From Facklamia lactis (GTDB taxonomy: Bacteria; Bacillota; Bacilli; Lactobacillales; Aerococcaceae): 64,000 nt of DNA. The stretch's first letter is position 1. Every line of letters starts with the position of its first letter. The position numbers and the translations under genes are program-made. The stretch covers positions 1-64,000 of the forward strand of contig NZ_JACBXQ010000007.1 in NCBI RefSeq assembly GCF_015863205.1, read 5' to 3'. The notes under the pieces are model-generated. The model had not been told where the DNA came from. It worked only from the letters and a program-made list of their open reading frames with translations, and made no database searches. Shown here piece by piece: positions 48,533-58,145 of this stretch.

Positions 48533-50969
48533 TTATAGATAAGGTCCTGTGACAGATTTCTTATTGCGTTGAATGTCGCGTGGGGTTCCTTCCGCAATAA
48601 TTTTTCCGCCTTTTAGGCCTCCTTCAGGTCCCAGATCGATCACCCAATCACTTGCGTTAATCATACGGGGATGATGTTCTACCATAATAATGGTATTTCC
48701 TTTATCTACCAGTCGATTAAAAAGATCTAATAAGAATTGAATATCATACGGGTGTAAACCAGCAGAGGGTTCATCAAGTAAGAACAAAGTCTTTTGCTTC
48801 GTTTTTTTTGATGAGTGAGGTTGAAAGTTTTAACCGTTGTCCTTCGCCTCCTGATAAGGTTGTCAGTGATTGTCCTAACTTTAAATACCCCAAGCCAATT
48901 TCTTGCAGTAATTTCAAGATTCGATGTGTTTTTGCTTCCTTTTTAAAAATATTGGCGGCTTCTTCAATAGAACATTCTAAGCAATCATTAATATTATAGT
49001 GATGATAGTTTATGTTAAGAATTTTTTCTTTGAAACGTTTGCCTTTACATCTTGGGCAGACCACTTCTATATCCTCAAAGAAGAGCCGATTACTAAGGAC
49101 ATAACCTAAGCCTTCACAATGATCACAACGACCACCACTCGTATTAAATGAAAAATGTTTAGAAGTGAGGCCTTGATTTTTACTTTCTTTAAGACTCGCG
49201 AAAAGTTCACGAATGAAAGTGAAGACATTGGTATAAGTGGCGACATTTGAGCGCTTCATTTTAGTAATGGTTGCTTGGTTAATGGAAATGATCTCTTGGA
49301 ATGGGTCTAATCCTGTGACGTTAGTGTTTTGTTCAGCGAGTACATCAAATACGAGGGAAGACTTACCTGAACCTGAAACGCCCGTCACGCTGATGAGGAC
49401 TTCTGTTGGAATGCTGACATGGATGGATTGAAGATTATGAACGTTTGCTTCTTTTATGGTGATGGGTGTAGCACTGCCTTTTCTGAATTTCTCTTTAGGT
49501 TGAGGATGATCTGAGAGGTAGTTTTTGATAAGGGAATGCTCATTTTGTTTGAGGTCGTCAAGTGTACCCGCCCCTATCAGTTTGCCTCCGAATCTACCTG
49601 CATAAGGCCCGATTTCAATTAGGTAATCGGCTTTTTTCATGATATCAGTGTTATGCTCAATCACAACGACCGTGTTCCCCTTATCTCTTAACTGCTTCAG
49701 TATTTGAATGATTCCGTTTGTGTCTTTAGCATGTAGACTTGAGGAAGGTTCATCAATGATATAAAGAACATCCGTGAGGTCAGAATCCAACACAGAAGAG
49801 AGGCGAAGGCGTTGGTTTTCTCCTCCAGATAAGGTATCAGTTCTTCGTTCTAAGGTGAGATACCCCAAGCCTAGGCGTTTAATGCGTTTCAATTTGATCT
49901 CGATATCCCGAAGGTAGACTTCAATTAATTCGATTGCCTCTGGGGAGAGTTGCTGGCGACACTTGTTCACCCATTCTAATAAAAGTTCAAGGTCTAGGGT
50001 TGAAATGTTAGAAATGGATTGGTCTAAGACTTTAATTTCACGACTTTTATAATGTAATTTTGTTCCCTGACAGGAAGGACAAGTGCTGCTGTGGAAGTAG
50101 AGTTGATCTTTCCCCATATTTCCATTCTTTTCTTGGTATTTTCTCCAAAGACTCGTCAGCACCCCTTCAAACTTTCCATCCTCTATTCTTTGAGGCGCCG
50201 GCTTATGACTCAAAGTTTGAATGTCTTGGCTACTGGTTCCATCGTATAATAGTTTAAGTTGGAAGTCAGAGTAATCTTTAAGCGGCTGATTGTCTGCCAG
50301 TGGGACGTCATAGTAGTTCATGGCTCGCTTGATATTATCAATTTGATAGTTTAAGTAGCGTCCTTCCCACAGTGCGATGGCACCATTTTCGATTGAAAGT
50401 TCTTCATTAAACAGTGCCGTCTTATTAATTTGAATGACTTTTCCAATTCCTTTACATTCTGGGCAAGCTCCTTCAATTGTATTATATGAAAAATAACTTC
50501 TAGTGAGCTTTTTGTACGCTTCATGGCAATGAGGGCAAACTTGATAAACAGTAAACTCCCCCTCCGACTGTTCGGTTATTTCTTGGGCCTGAAGTGGATC
50601 AACCGTTCGCTTACAGTTAGGGCAAGGCCCTATACCCAGTTTCTCATAAATCATTCGTAAACTAGTATACATGTCGGTTTTGGTTCCGACCGTTGATCTC
50701 GGGTTGGCAGAAGCGATCTGTTGTTGAGTAACAGCTAGAGCAGGAGAAATGCCCTGAATAGAATCGACCTTGGCTTTTTCGATTCCTTGTAGTCCCATCG
50801 CTTCAATAAATTGTCGATGTGATTCTTGATAGAGGACATCAAAGGTCAGGGTGGATTTGCCAGAACCTGAGACACCTGTGATGACGGTGAGTTTACGTTT
50901 AGGGATTTTGACACTAAGTTGATTCAAATTATGTTCATTGGCGTTCTGGATGCTGATCCATTCATTCAT
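48533..50969 (-). pseudogene. UvrA-like ATPase gene with a homopolymer frameshift
   Basis: The gene encodes a short UvrA-like (UvrA2/DrrC-type) ABC ATPase of about 810 residues in two frames. The first 731 codons hold Walker A GVSGSGKST near residue 34, zinc motifs CPNC/CPHC, signature LSGGENQRL, a second GVSGSGKSS, CDHC/CPRC and LSGGEGQRL, and end in a stop at 48774. The last part (LFLLDEPSAGLHP, Walker B) lies in the next frame at 48533-48787. Seven instead of eight T at 48802-48809 restores the frame. As written, the second Walker B is lost. It is divergent from a double MerR regulator. This could be phase variation, mutation or a sequencing error. Confidence 0.82.
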
Positions 50970-51137
50970 ATTAATACCCTCCTAAGGAATTTTTTGGGGC
51001 TAAATGGCTTCCCTCTTTGAGTATATCAGTTTGAAGCAATCTTCTAGTTCTAGCAGAAAGAATGACTAAAGCACAATGAAATGATAAAATAAATCGAACA
51101 TAGGACTTTAAACTTTCACTTTAAGGTTGTGATCAAG

Positions 51138-51827
51138 ATGAATTACACGGTTAAGCAAGCGACGGAAATAGTGGGTGTCAGCAATACCACATTAAAAAGA
51201 TATGAACAAAGAAATCTGATTCCTCCTGTCACGTATACGAAAGGGGGGCAAAGAAGATACCAGGACATTCATATAACGGCCTTCATTACCCTCAGAAAAC
51301 TGTTAAAAGGATTTGAAATTCCGATTGCTTATCAATTAATGGCCTTCGCAATCGAGGGTCAGTTTAATCAAGCGAACTGGATAATTGCTAAGGAACAGAA
51401 GAAGCTAGTAGAGAATAAAGAATTATTAGAACGGCATCGAGAATTCTTATTAGCCTTTCCTAGTCATTCAAAAGTTATTCATAAGATGCGCATTGGAGAG
51501 CTAGCCAATTATGCCAAAGTTGAAACTTCAGCGATTCGCTATTGGGAAGAAAGAAATTTAATTGAAAGTGTCAGAGATAACTCAAATGGTTACCGTTATT
51601 ATGAACCCCACGAAATAAGAAAAACTGTGGTGATTTCTTTTTTAAGGAAGACAATTTATGATTTAGAAGAAATTAGAAAAGTTGTGGTGGGAATTAAAGA
51701 AGAAGATTTCAATGGATTAAAAAAGCACTATTCGATGGTCATCCAGAATAATGAAAAACAATTAGCGACACAGTTAGAGGCGATCTCCATCTATGTTCAA
51801 TATTGTCATGACTTGCAAGCAAATTAA
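51138..51827 (+). CDS. Regulator with two MerR-type helix-turn-helix domains
   Basis: A 229-residue protein with two MerR-like winged-helix domains and no obvious sensor domain. Domain 1 (about 1-75) has YTVKQATEIVGVSNTTLKRY and GGQRRYQDIH; domain 2 (about 122-190) has MRIGELANYAKVETSAIRYW and SNGYRYYEPHEIRK. Two DNA-binding domains in one chain suggest that a single polypeptide binds a palindromic or direct-repeat operator. ATG at 51138 is preferred to GTG at 51129, whose AAGG is too close. It is divergent from the UvrA-like gene, the probable target. Confidence 0.8.
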   Translation: MNYTVKQATEIVGVSNTTLKRYEQRNLIPPVTYTKGGQRRYQDIHITAFITLRKLLKGFEIPIAYQLMAFAIEGQFNQANWIIAKEQKKLVENKELLERHREFLLAFPSHSKVIHKMRIGELANYAKVETSAIRYWEERNLIESVRDNSNGYRYYEPHEIRKTVVISFLRKTIYDLEEIRKVVVGIKEEDFNGLKKHYSMVIQNNEKQLATQLEAISIYVQYCHDLQAN

Positions 51828-52010
51828 ATGCTGGATCAATTGGTGTTTTAAATTTTTTTCAAACAATAGAGGATGATAAGTTGAGAGTGGGTGGGTTGGT
51901 TTGGACTTTATATCATCCGATTGCCTGCATGATTTTAGAAGAACATCCGCAATTAACTTTGTGCATTAACTAACATAGGTCTTGCTGTAGATAGATAGGT
52001 CTTGTGAAAT

Positions 52011-52049
52011 GGCTAGGCTTTCTCAGCTTGTTATGGTACCCTATAGGTA
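52011..52049 (+). promoter_or_regulatory. Conserved upstream block shared with the paralogue at 9 kb
   Basis: GGCTAG, AGCTTG, ATGGTA and CCTATAGGTA match the block at 9194-9233 in order, with small gaps. It lies about 40 bases before the secreted-protein start. Confidence 0.5.
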
Positions 52050-52085
52050 AGATGAGAATCTAATAATTATACGGAGGCGTTGAAG

Positions 52086-52997
52086 ATGAAGCGTATAATG
52101 GTAGGGATATGTTTTCTGTTGCTGACGATGATAATGATCGAGGTTCCCAAAGTTGAAGCGAATGAAGTGATGGATGCGATTGCTTCGGATGAAGATGGAC
52201 AGATTGAATTTGAGTTTTTTAATCTTGATGAGAATTTGACGGACGTCAATAGTTATCCAGTACGAGTGCGACTGGAAGGGTTGAATACGGACCAGGCCTA
52301 TATTCGAATGATTTGGGATTTGGAAGTACGTGAATTAGATGAGGTCTTCCCAATCAGTATTCATGAAGATATGAATGCGCCCGTTCCTGTCTTGCCAAAT
52401 GGTGATACTTACATGGCAACGGGTCGGATTGAGTTTGAAGGGGTGTCCCAGGAGATGTTTGGTGGCCATCTCTATTTGACCAATTTGCCGAGTCAGTCGG
52501 GAATCCAGTTGATGATGGCGGATTATGTGAATAATGAGCAAGGCCAGAAGAAATTTCATTGGATGCTGACGGAAACAGATGATATAGCGGGCAGTCCCGT
52601 TGAGGAAGTGGCACGAGATATTTATGATTTGGATGAACGAGTCTTAGCATGGACACAAGAAGTAGGCGGTAAATTTTATCGGATTTACCCACCGAATAAA
52701 GCCGAACTTGATCACAGTGGTTTGACTTTTGATGAGTTAATGAACTATATGACATTGGATGGTTTGGCAGTGAATCCTTTGGAGACACCGGGTTATACCT
52801 TACATGCGGTCTATTCGACTGCGATTCAAGGTGTTGATCACGAGGAATATATTACTTATTTAATGTTGGAATTTCAAGGACAAGCCCAAGTTTGGGTCAG
52901 TACCCAAAGCTCGACCGATAGTCCGGTGAATTTTCACTTGACCGAGAATGCTCAAATGCGTCAATTATTTGAAGATTGGTTTTATTCAGCAAATTAA
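52086..52997 (+). CDS. Secreted DUF4767-like protein (paralogue B)
   Basis: A 303-residue exported protein with a signal peptide (RIMVGICFLLLTMIMIEVP, cleavage probably after VEA) and the same architecture as paralogue A at 9261: ASDEDGQIEFEFF, RVRLEGLN, MNAPVPVLPNGDTYMA, IYDLDERVLAWTQEVGGKFY, RIYPPNKAELDHSGL, HAVYSTA and QVWVSTQSS. Conservation is spread along the whole length, so the two are full paralogues. ATG at 52086 is 8 bases behind GGAGG. Function is unknown; a role at the cell surface is likely. Confidence 0.75.
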   Translation: MKRIMVGICFLLLTMIMIEVPKVEANEVMDAIASDEDGQIEFEFFNLDENLTDVNSYPVRVRLEGLNTDQAYIRMIWDLEVRELDEVFPISIHEDMNAPVPVLPNGDTYMATGRIEFEGVSQEMFGGHLYLTNLPSQSGIQLMMADYVNNEQGQKKFHWMLTETDDIAGSPVEEVARDIYDLDERVLAWTQEVGGKFYRIYPPNKAELDHSGLTFDELMNYMTLDGLAVNPLETPGYTLHAVYSTAIQGVDHEEYITYLMLEFQGQAQVWVSTQSSTDSPVNFHLTENAQMRQLFEDWFYSAN

Positions 52998-53020
52998 ATC
53001 TTTAAACTGAATGATCACCT

Positions 53021-53054
53021 AACAGGTTAGAATTTATTTCTGACCTGTTTTTTA
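53021..53054 (+). terminator. Terminator of paralogue B
   Basis: AACAGGT and ACCTGTT arms with extra TAGAA/TTCT pairing are followed by a T-run. Confidence 0.75.
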
Positions 53055-53127
53055 TTTTGGAAAAAGCCCCCTTATTCTTAGCTTGATTGGGGGCGAAAGG
53101 GTAAAGGAGGGAGCATTTTTTCAAGTG

Positions 53128-53186
53128 AATGGGATTTATTTCCTAACTATTAGGAAATAAGTGTAGCTAAATTAAATCCCATTTTT
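53128..53186 (+). promoter_or_regulatory. Nested inverted repeats before the PRD regulator
   Basis: Inner arms TTATTTCCTAA and TTAGGAAATAA (53136-53160, 3-base loop) lie inside outer arms AATGGGATTTA (53128-53138) and TAAATCCCATT (53173-53183), followed by TTTTT. TATAAT at 53190-53195 follows. It may be an operator or a conditional terminator for the regulator and the PTS operon. Confidence 0.6.
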
Positions 53187-53230
53187 AGTTATAATAAAGT
53201 ATAAATAACCAGCGAAAGGGGGATTGGGTT

Positions 53231-55145
53231 ATTAAAACTAAAGAAATAGAATTAATTAAAATTCTAAGAGAACAGGACACTTGGATCAGTGGTAGAGAAT
53301 TGGCCGATCAATTGGCAGTGACCCGACGAACCCTTCGAACTTATATTAAAAGTTTAAATGAGTTTAGAGAAGGACTCATTGAGTCCAATACACACAATGG
53401 TTATCAACTAAATCATGAGCTATTCTCTGAGGATATGGTTCTGAATTATCAAAAGGAGAATCGCCGACATACACCTGAGTTTCGTTTGATTCATATTATT
53501 AAACAATTGATTGAAAGCGATTACCTCGAAGTGAGTCAATTGGCGGATTTGTTTTATGTGAGTGAGGGGACGATCCTTTCAGATATTACCAAAATCAATT
53601 CGATCATTTCACCTTTCAAAGACTTAGAAATTAAAAGACAGAAAGGGAGAGTGGTTTTACGAGGGTCAGAATATAGTAAACGTCGTCTCTATCGCAGAAT
53701 GCTAACGGAAGAGCTACAGGAAGATTTTCTAAATATTGAGCAATTGGATAAGTTATACCCGGAGATCGATATGAAATTAGTCTCTGAATTGACGGAGGCT
53801 GTTTTTAGAGAATTTAATTATTCGATCACGACCTCTCAATTCAAATTGTTATTGATCCATATCGGAATTTCCATTGATCGAATTAATAAAAACCAAATGA
53901 TTGATGAACCGGATTTATCCAAACGTCACTTACAAGATAATATTGAATGGGAAATTTCAACCCAGCTCTATCAACGAATCAAAGAAGAATATCAGTTGAA
54001 AATTTCGACTAGTGAGATCGATTATTTAGCCGATTTATTGAAGAATAATCAAGCGAAAAAGCAAGAAGCAGTGAGTGTGAATATCGAAGGTCAATTCATT
54101 GATATCAAGAATTTATTAGGGGAAACTTTTAACTATTTAAATACGATGTTTGGAACGCAGTTTTCATCTGAGGATGATCTAGCGACGAACTTTGTCTATC
54201 ATATTAAGGCTTTAGTTGATCGTGCTAAGAAACAGAGGCATTATACGACTCGTCCACTAACCGATGTAAAACAAGATTATCCTTTTATCTTTGAATTAGG
54301 AGTTGTAGCGGCGAAGTTTATTGAGCAAGAGACTCAGATTCAAATATCGGAAGATGAGATAAGTTATATTGCCCTGCATCTTGGAGCCATCTATTCAAGT
54401 AAACCTAATTCAGCCAAGATAAAGGCTGCCATGTGTTCTTCTATTAATCCTAATCTAGCCAGAATGGCAATTCAGAAAATTATGAGTAATTTTAATCATA
54501 AGTTAGAAGAAATCAGATTAGTAGAGACCATCGAAGAACAGTTCTTAATTGAAGAGGATATTGATTTGGTATTGACTTTTAATGACATAAATGAAGAAAT
54601 AAGTCTGCCACAGCTAATGATTTCACCCTTTTTTAATGAGGAAGATAATATCAAATTGTTTGAGATTCTCTATGAAATCGAAAAAACAAAGAAGTTTTCA
54701 CAATTCAAATTAAATATCGGGAAATTGATTCGCGATGAATTCTTCTATAAGGATTTAATTTGTCATGAAGTTGAAGACTTGATCAGGCGCTTATCGACGG
54801 ACTTATTTCAGGCGGGGATTGTCGATCATGAATTTGAATCTTCTGTTATCCAAAGAGAACACTATTCTCCGACCTCTTTTGGTTATTCGTTGGCGATTCC
54901 TCATCCCATGGTGATGAATAGTAAGAAATCCACCGTTTCCGTTTGTATTCTAGAGGAAGCTATGAAGTGGGGGGGACCATGAGGTGAGTATTGTATTCTT
55001 ACTGGCCATTAAGGAGAAAGATAGTGGTTTTATGAAGTTGTTTTTTGATTGGTTGAGTTTGATGATTGATCAACCAGAAAAGATGAGCAAGTTAAAAGAG
55101 GCTCATCATCGGGATGAATTTATTGAAGTGATTTTAAATCAGTAG
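53231..55145 (+). pseudogene. PTS-regulated transcriptional activator (PRD/EIIA), frameshifted, with ATT start
   Basis: A 637-residue activator of the MtlR/LicR/ManR type if the frame is restored. Domains in order are a helix-turn-helix (ELADQLAVTRRTLRTYIKSL, about 23-42), a second Mga-like helix-turn-helix, two PRDs (about 190-410), an EIIB-like region and an EIIA-like C-terminus with a phosphorylatable histidine in AIPHPMV. The only well-placed start is ATT at 53231 behind AAAGGGGG; no ATG, GTG or TTG lies in frame before the helix-turn-helix. A seventh G at 54969-54975 shifts the frame; six G would continue WGDHEVSIVFLLAIKEKDSG to TAG at 55145. As written, the last 57 codons are lost. Confidence 0.78.
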
Positions 55146-55158
55146 GGGGAATAGGTAA

Positions 55159-55482
55159 ATGAATGAAGTTGAGAAGATTAGTTTTAAAATGATTAGTGCT
55201 TTAGGTGGAGCCAAATCATCCTTTATGGAGGCAATAAATTTTGCGAAAGAATTTGATTTTGAGCAAGCGGATAAGCTCATAGAAGAAGGGAGCGAATTAT
55301 TAAAAGCAGGTCATGATGTGCATTTTGAATTGTTAACGAAGGAAGCGAACAAGGAAGCTGTTGAGTTATCCGTTCTATTGATACATGCAGAAGACCAATT
55401 AATGAGTGCCGAATTACTTAAAATCATGGCAGAAGAATGGTTGAACAATTATAAGATGTTACAAGAAATAAAAGAAAAATAA
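55159..55482 (+). CDS. PTS lactose/cellobiose-family EIIA component
   Basis: A 107-residue helical EIIA with the phosphorylated histidine in LLIHAEDQLMSAEL (His76), the hallmark of lactose/chitobiose-type EIIA proteins. The helix FMEAINFAKEFDFEQADKLI is also typical. It starts 13 bases after the regulator stop and is followed by EIIB and EIIC, so the three make one transporter for a disaccharide or sugar-amino acid conjugate. Confidence 0.9.
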   Translation: MNEVEKISFKMISALGGAKSSFMEAINFAKEFDFEQADKLIEEGSELLKAGHDVHFELLTKEANKEAVELSVLLIHAEDQLMSAELLKIMAEEWLNNYKMLQEIKEK

Positions 55483-55495
55483 AAGGAGAGAGCTT

Positions 55496-55819
55496 ATGAA
55501 GAAAGTATATTTGTTTTGTAATGCAGGAATGTCTACTAGTTTAGTCGCAAGTAAAATGCAAGAGTTGGCCAATCAGTATCAGTTACCTATTGAAGTTGAA
55601 GCTTTTTCAGATTCAAAAATGGCAACCATTGTGGAAGAGAAACATCCAGATGTCATTTTACTGGGGCCTCAAGTGAAATATAAATACGAAGAAACAAAAA
55701 AGAAATACGAACCACAAGGAATTCCCGTTGCGGTGATTAACCTCGAAGATTATGGGAATGTCGATGGTGAAAGGATTTTGAAGAAAGCAATCAAAATATT
55801 AAAAGAACAGGCGGAATAG
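55496..55819 (+). CDS. PTS lactose/cellobiose-family EIIB component
   Basis: A 107-residue EIIB with phosphocysteine Cys8 in LFCNAGMSTSLVASKM, the pattern of cellobiose/chitobiose EIIB proteins. DVILLGPQVKYKYEETKKKY and VAVINLEDYG complete the family pattern. It is 13 bases after EIIA and 3 bases before EIIC. Confidence 0.92.
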   Translation: MKKVYLFCNAGMSTSLVASKMQELANQYQLPIEVEAFSDSKMATIVEEKHPDVILLGPQVKYKYEETKKKYEPQGIPVAVINLEDYGNVDGERILKKAIKILKEQAE

Positions 55820-55822
55820 ACG

Positions 55823-57166
55823 ATGTTAAATAAATTAGAAAAAATACTAGCCCCTTTAGCAGAAAGACTTGCGAATAATATTGTTTTAACTGCAATCCGT
55901 GATGGTTTCTTGGTGACGACTCCCTTATTAATAGTGGCCTCTATCTTCCTAGTGATTGCTAATTTTCCAATTCCAGGTTATTCAGAATTTATGGCTGGAT
56001 TCTTGGGAACCGGCTGGGAAGCTTACCTTGATCCTATTATTAATTCAACCTTCGGAGTGATTGCCTTAATTGGATCAGTCGGCATCGGCTATTCTTATGG
56101 TAAATTATTGGAAGTTGATCCAATTGCCAGTGCAGCTGTTTCTTTGGCCTCTTTCTTAATTTTATCACCGCAAACTCATCCAGACTTTGTCGGTCCAGAA
56201 CAAGAGGTTTTTAATGGTTTTGCCTTCTCAAATTTGGGAACAGCTGGCCTCTTTCTAGCCATGATTACCGCGCTCCTATCCGTGAAATTGTTTGCCTATG
56301 CTTCCAAAAAAGGCTGGGTCATTACCTTACCAGATGGGGTCCCACCTGCCGTAATGAATTCTTTTGCAGCCTTGATTCCTAGTGGAATGGTTCTCTTATT
56401 GGCTTTACTGGTTAATATTTTATTCTCATTTACACCGTATAAGTATGCGCATAATTTTATTTATGAAATCTTACAATCGCCATTAATGGGCTTCGGTCAA
56501 AGCTTTATTTTTGAACCGATTTATCAATTTTTATCCACCTTGTTCTGGTTCTTTGGTATCAATGGACCCGCCGTAACCAACACTATCTTTTCACCGATTC
56601 ATTTGGCATTGACTACTGAGAATCTAACAGCATTTAATGCGGGTGAACCCTTACCCAATATTTTCACCCAGCCTTTTGGTGATTTCTTTGCGAATTTTGG
56701 TGGTGGCGGAAGTACCCTATCTCTTGTTATCTTAATGGTCTTTGTGGCTAAATCACAGCGAATGAAGCAATTAGGTAAGTTATCCTTAATCCCAGGTGTT
56801 TTTGGAATTAATGAGATGGTGATCTTTGGATTGCCAGTGGTTTTAAATCCCATTATCTTTATTCCTTTTATCATCTGTCCACTCGTGAATATTATTATTT
56901 CAACCATTGCCACACAAATCGGTGTGATTCCTTATACAACCGGAGCTTCCTTGCCTTGGACAACGCCACCTTTCTTTTCCGGCTGGTTATCAACCGGAAG
57001 TATGTTGGCAGGACTCTTACAAATTGGCTTGATTGTCTTAGACTGTGTCATCTATTATCCTTTCTTCAAAGTCATGGATAAACAATATTTACAGGATGAG
57101 CAAACGGTTGAAGAGCAAGAGGATGATCTAGATAGCATTGATTTAGGATCCGTGACATTTGATTAG
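55823..57166 (+). CDS. PTS cellobiose-family EIIC permease
   Basis: A 447-residue EIIC of the lactose/cellobiose superfamily, with about ten hydrophobic spans. NNIVLTAIRDGFLVTTPLLI at the start, LPDGVPPAVMNSFAALIP, WFFGINGPAVTN, KLSLIPGVFGINEMVIFGLP and a substrate-binding region near GASLPWTTPPFFSGW are characteristic. Neighbouring glycosylasparaginase and peptidase genes point to a substrate carrying GlcNAc linked to asparagine or a related conjugate. The proposed substrate is inference. Confidence 0.9.
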   Translation: MLNKLEKILAPLAERLANNIVLTAIRDGFLVTTPLLIVASIFLVIANFPIPGYSEFMAGFLGTGWEAYLDPIINSTFGVIALIGSVGIGYSYGKLLEVDPIASAAVSLASFLILSPQTHPDFVGPEQEVFNGFAFSNLGTAGLFLAMITALLSVKLFAYASKKGWVITLPDGVPPAVMNSFAALIPSGMVLLLALLVNILFSFTPYKYAHNFIYEILQSPLMGFGQSFIFEPIYQFLSTLFWFFGINGPAVTNTIFSPIHLALTTENLTAFNAGEPLPNIFTQPFGDFFANFGGGGSTLSLVILMVFVAKSQRMKQLGKLSLIPGVFGINEMVIFGLPVVLNPIIFIPFIICPLVNIIISTIATQIGVIPYTTGASLPWTTPPFFSGWLSTGSMLAGLLQIGLIVLDCVIYYPFFKVMDKQYLQDEQTVEEQEDDLDSIDLGSVTFD

Positions 57167-57183
57167 GAAAGGAGCAATGCGGA

Positions 57184-58143
57184 ATGTGGGGAATCATTGG
57201 AACATGGTGCATGGCAGAAGAAGGGATCAAGAAAGCTTCCCAGATGCTAGAAAATAAAGACTTAGCTTCCGATGCAACGGAAGCAGCGATTAAGGAAGTG
57301 GAAGATTACCCTTATTTCAAGTCGGTAGGATACGGCGGACTTCCTAATGAAGAAATGGTTGTAGAATTAGATGCCGGCTTCATGAATGGTGATAATTTAG
57401 ATTTTGGTGCGGTTTGTGGCTTGAGTGACTTTGCCAATCCGATCAGTATTGCCAAGCAACTTAGTCTTCTGCAAGTAAACAATGTGTTAGTGGGAGAGGG
57501 GGCGAATGCCTATGCCCATCGAGAAGGTTTCCAGCGCAAAAATATGCTGACGGATCGAGCAAAAATTCACTATCATAACCGAGTTAAAACCTTAGCAAAG
57601 GATAGAGAATTAATGCCTTATGATGGGCATGATACGGTTGGAATGGTTGCTCTGGACCAGCATGGCTCAATGGTTTCGGGGACTTCGACTTCCGGGCTCT
57701 TTATGAAAAAGAAGGGGAGAGTTGGAGATTCTCCGATCATTGGTTCCGGCCTGTATGTGGACAGTCTGATTGGAGGGGCATCGGCAACTGGATTAGGGGA
57801 AGATATTATGAAAGGCATTATGTCCTATGAAATTGTCATGCGAATTAAAGCGGGCATGCATCCCCAAAAGGCATGTGAAACAGCGGTCTTTGATTTTGAT
57901 GCTTATCTTCGAAGCAAGAAAGGATCAGCCGGTGATATTTCCGTGGTAGCCATGGACAAGCAAAGACGGTGGGGTGTCGCTTCTAATATGGATAATTTTT
58001 CTTTTGTTGTGGCGACGGATGAGTGTCCCGCAACTGTCTATACGACCCGAAGAGAAGGAGATAAAATGATTCATGAGAAGGCCAGCAAAGAATGGATCGA
58101 TCAGTATTACCGTCATAGGACGGCTGTATTAGAGGAGTTATAA
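57184..58143 (+). CDS. Glycosylasparaginase family Ntn hydrolase
   Basis: A 319-residue precursor of N4-(beta-N-acetylglucosaminyl)-L-asparaginase type, which cleaves the amide joining GlcNAc to asparagine after self-cleavage. The autocleavage and catalytic site is GHDTVGMVALDQHGSM, with Thr151 as the new N-terminal nucleophile. STSGLFMKKKGRVGDSPIIG and YVDSLIGGASATGLGED are the substrate-binding and oxyanion segments. The product has no signal peptide, so it acts in the cytoplasm on imported (probably phosphorylated) glycosylasparagine. It lies 17 bases after EIIC. Confidence 0.88.
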   Translation: MWGIIGTWCMAEEGIKKASQMLENKDLASDATEAAIKEVEDYPYFKSVGYGGLPNEEMVVELDAGFMNGDNLDFGAVCGLSDFANPISIAKQLSLLQVNNVLVGEGANAYAHREGFQRKNMLTDRAKIHYHNRVKTLAKDRELMPYDGHDTVGMVALDQHGSMVSGTSTSGLFMKKKGRVGDSPIIGSGLYVDSLIGGASATGLGEDIMKGIMSYEIVMRIKAGMHPQKACETAVFDFDAYLRSKKGSAGDISVVAMDKQRRWGVASNMDNFSFVVATDECPATVYTTRREGDKMIHEKASKEWIDQYYRHRTAVLEEL

Positions 58144-58145
58144 TC

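Noticed and set aside
51838-52079. Remnant coding frame after the double MerR gene
   Set aside because: A short frame ending near 51972 reads plausibly, but it lacks a start, a ribosome binding site and any recognised motif.
52354-52788. Minus-strand 144-codon frame opposite the secreted paralogue B
   Set aside because: It is antisense to a conserved gene and its product is low-complexity, Ser/His/Pro-rich sequence without motifs.
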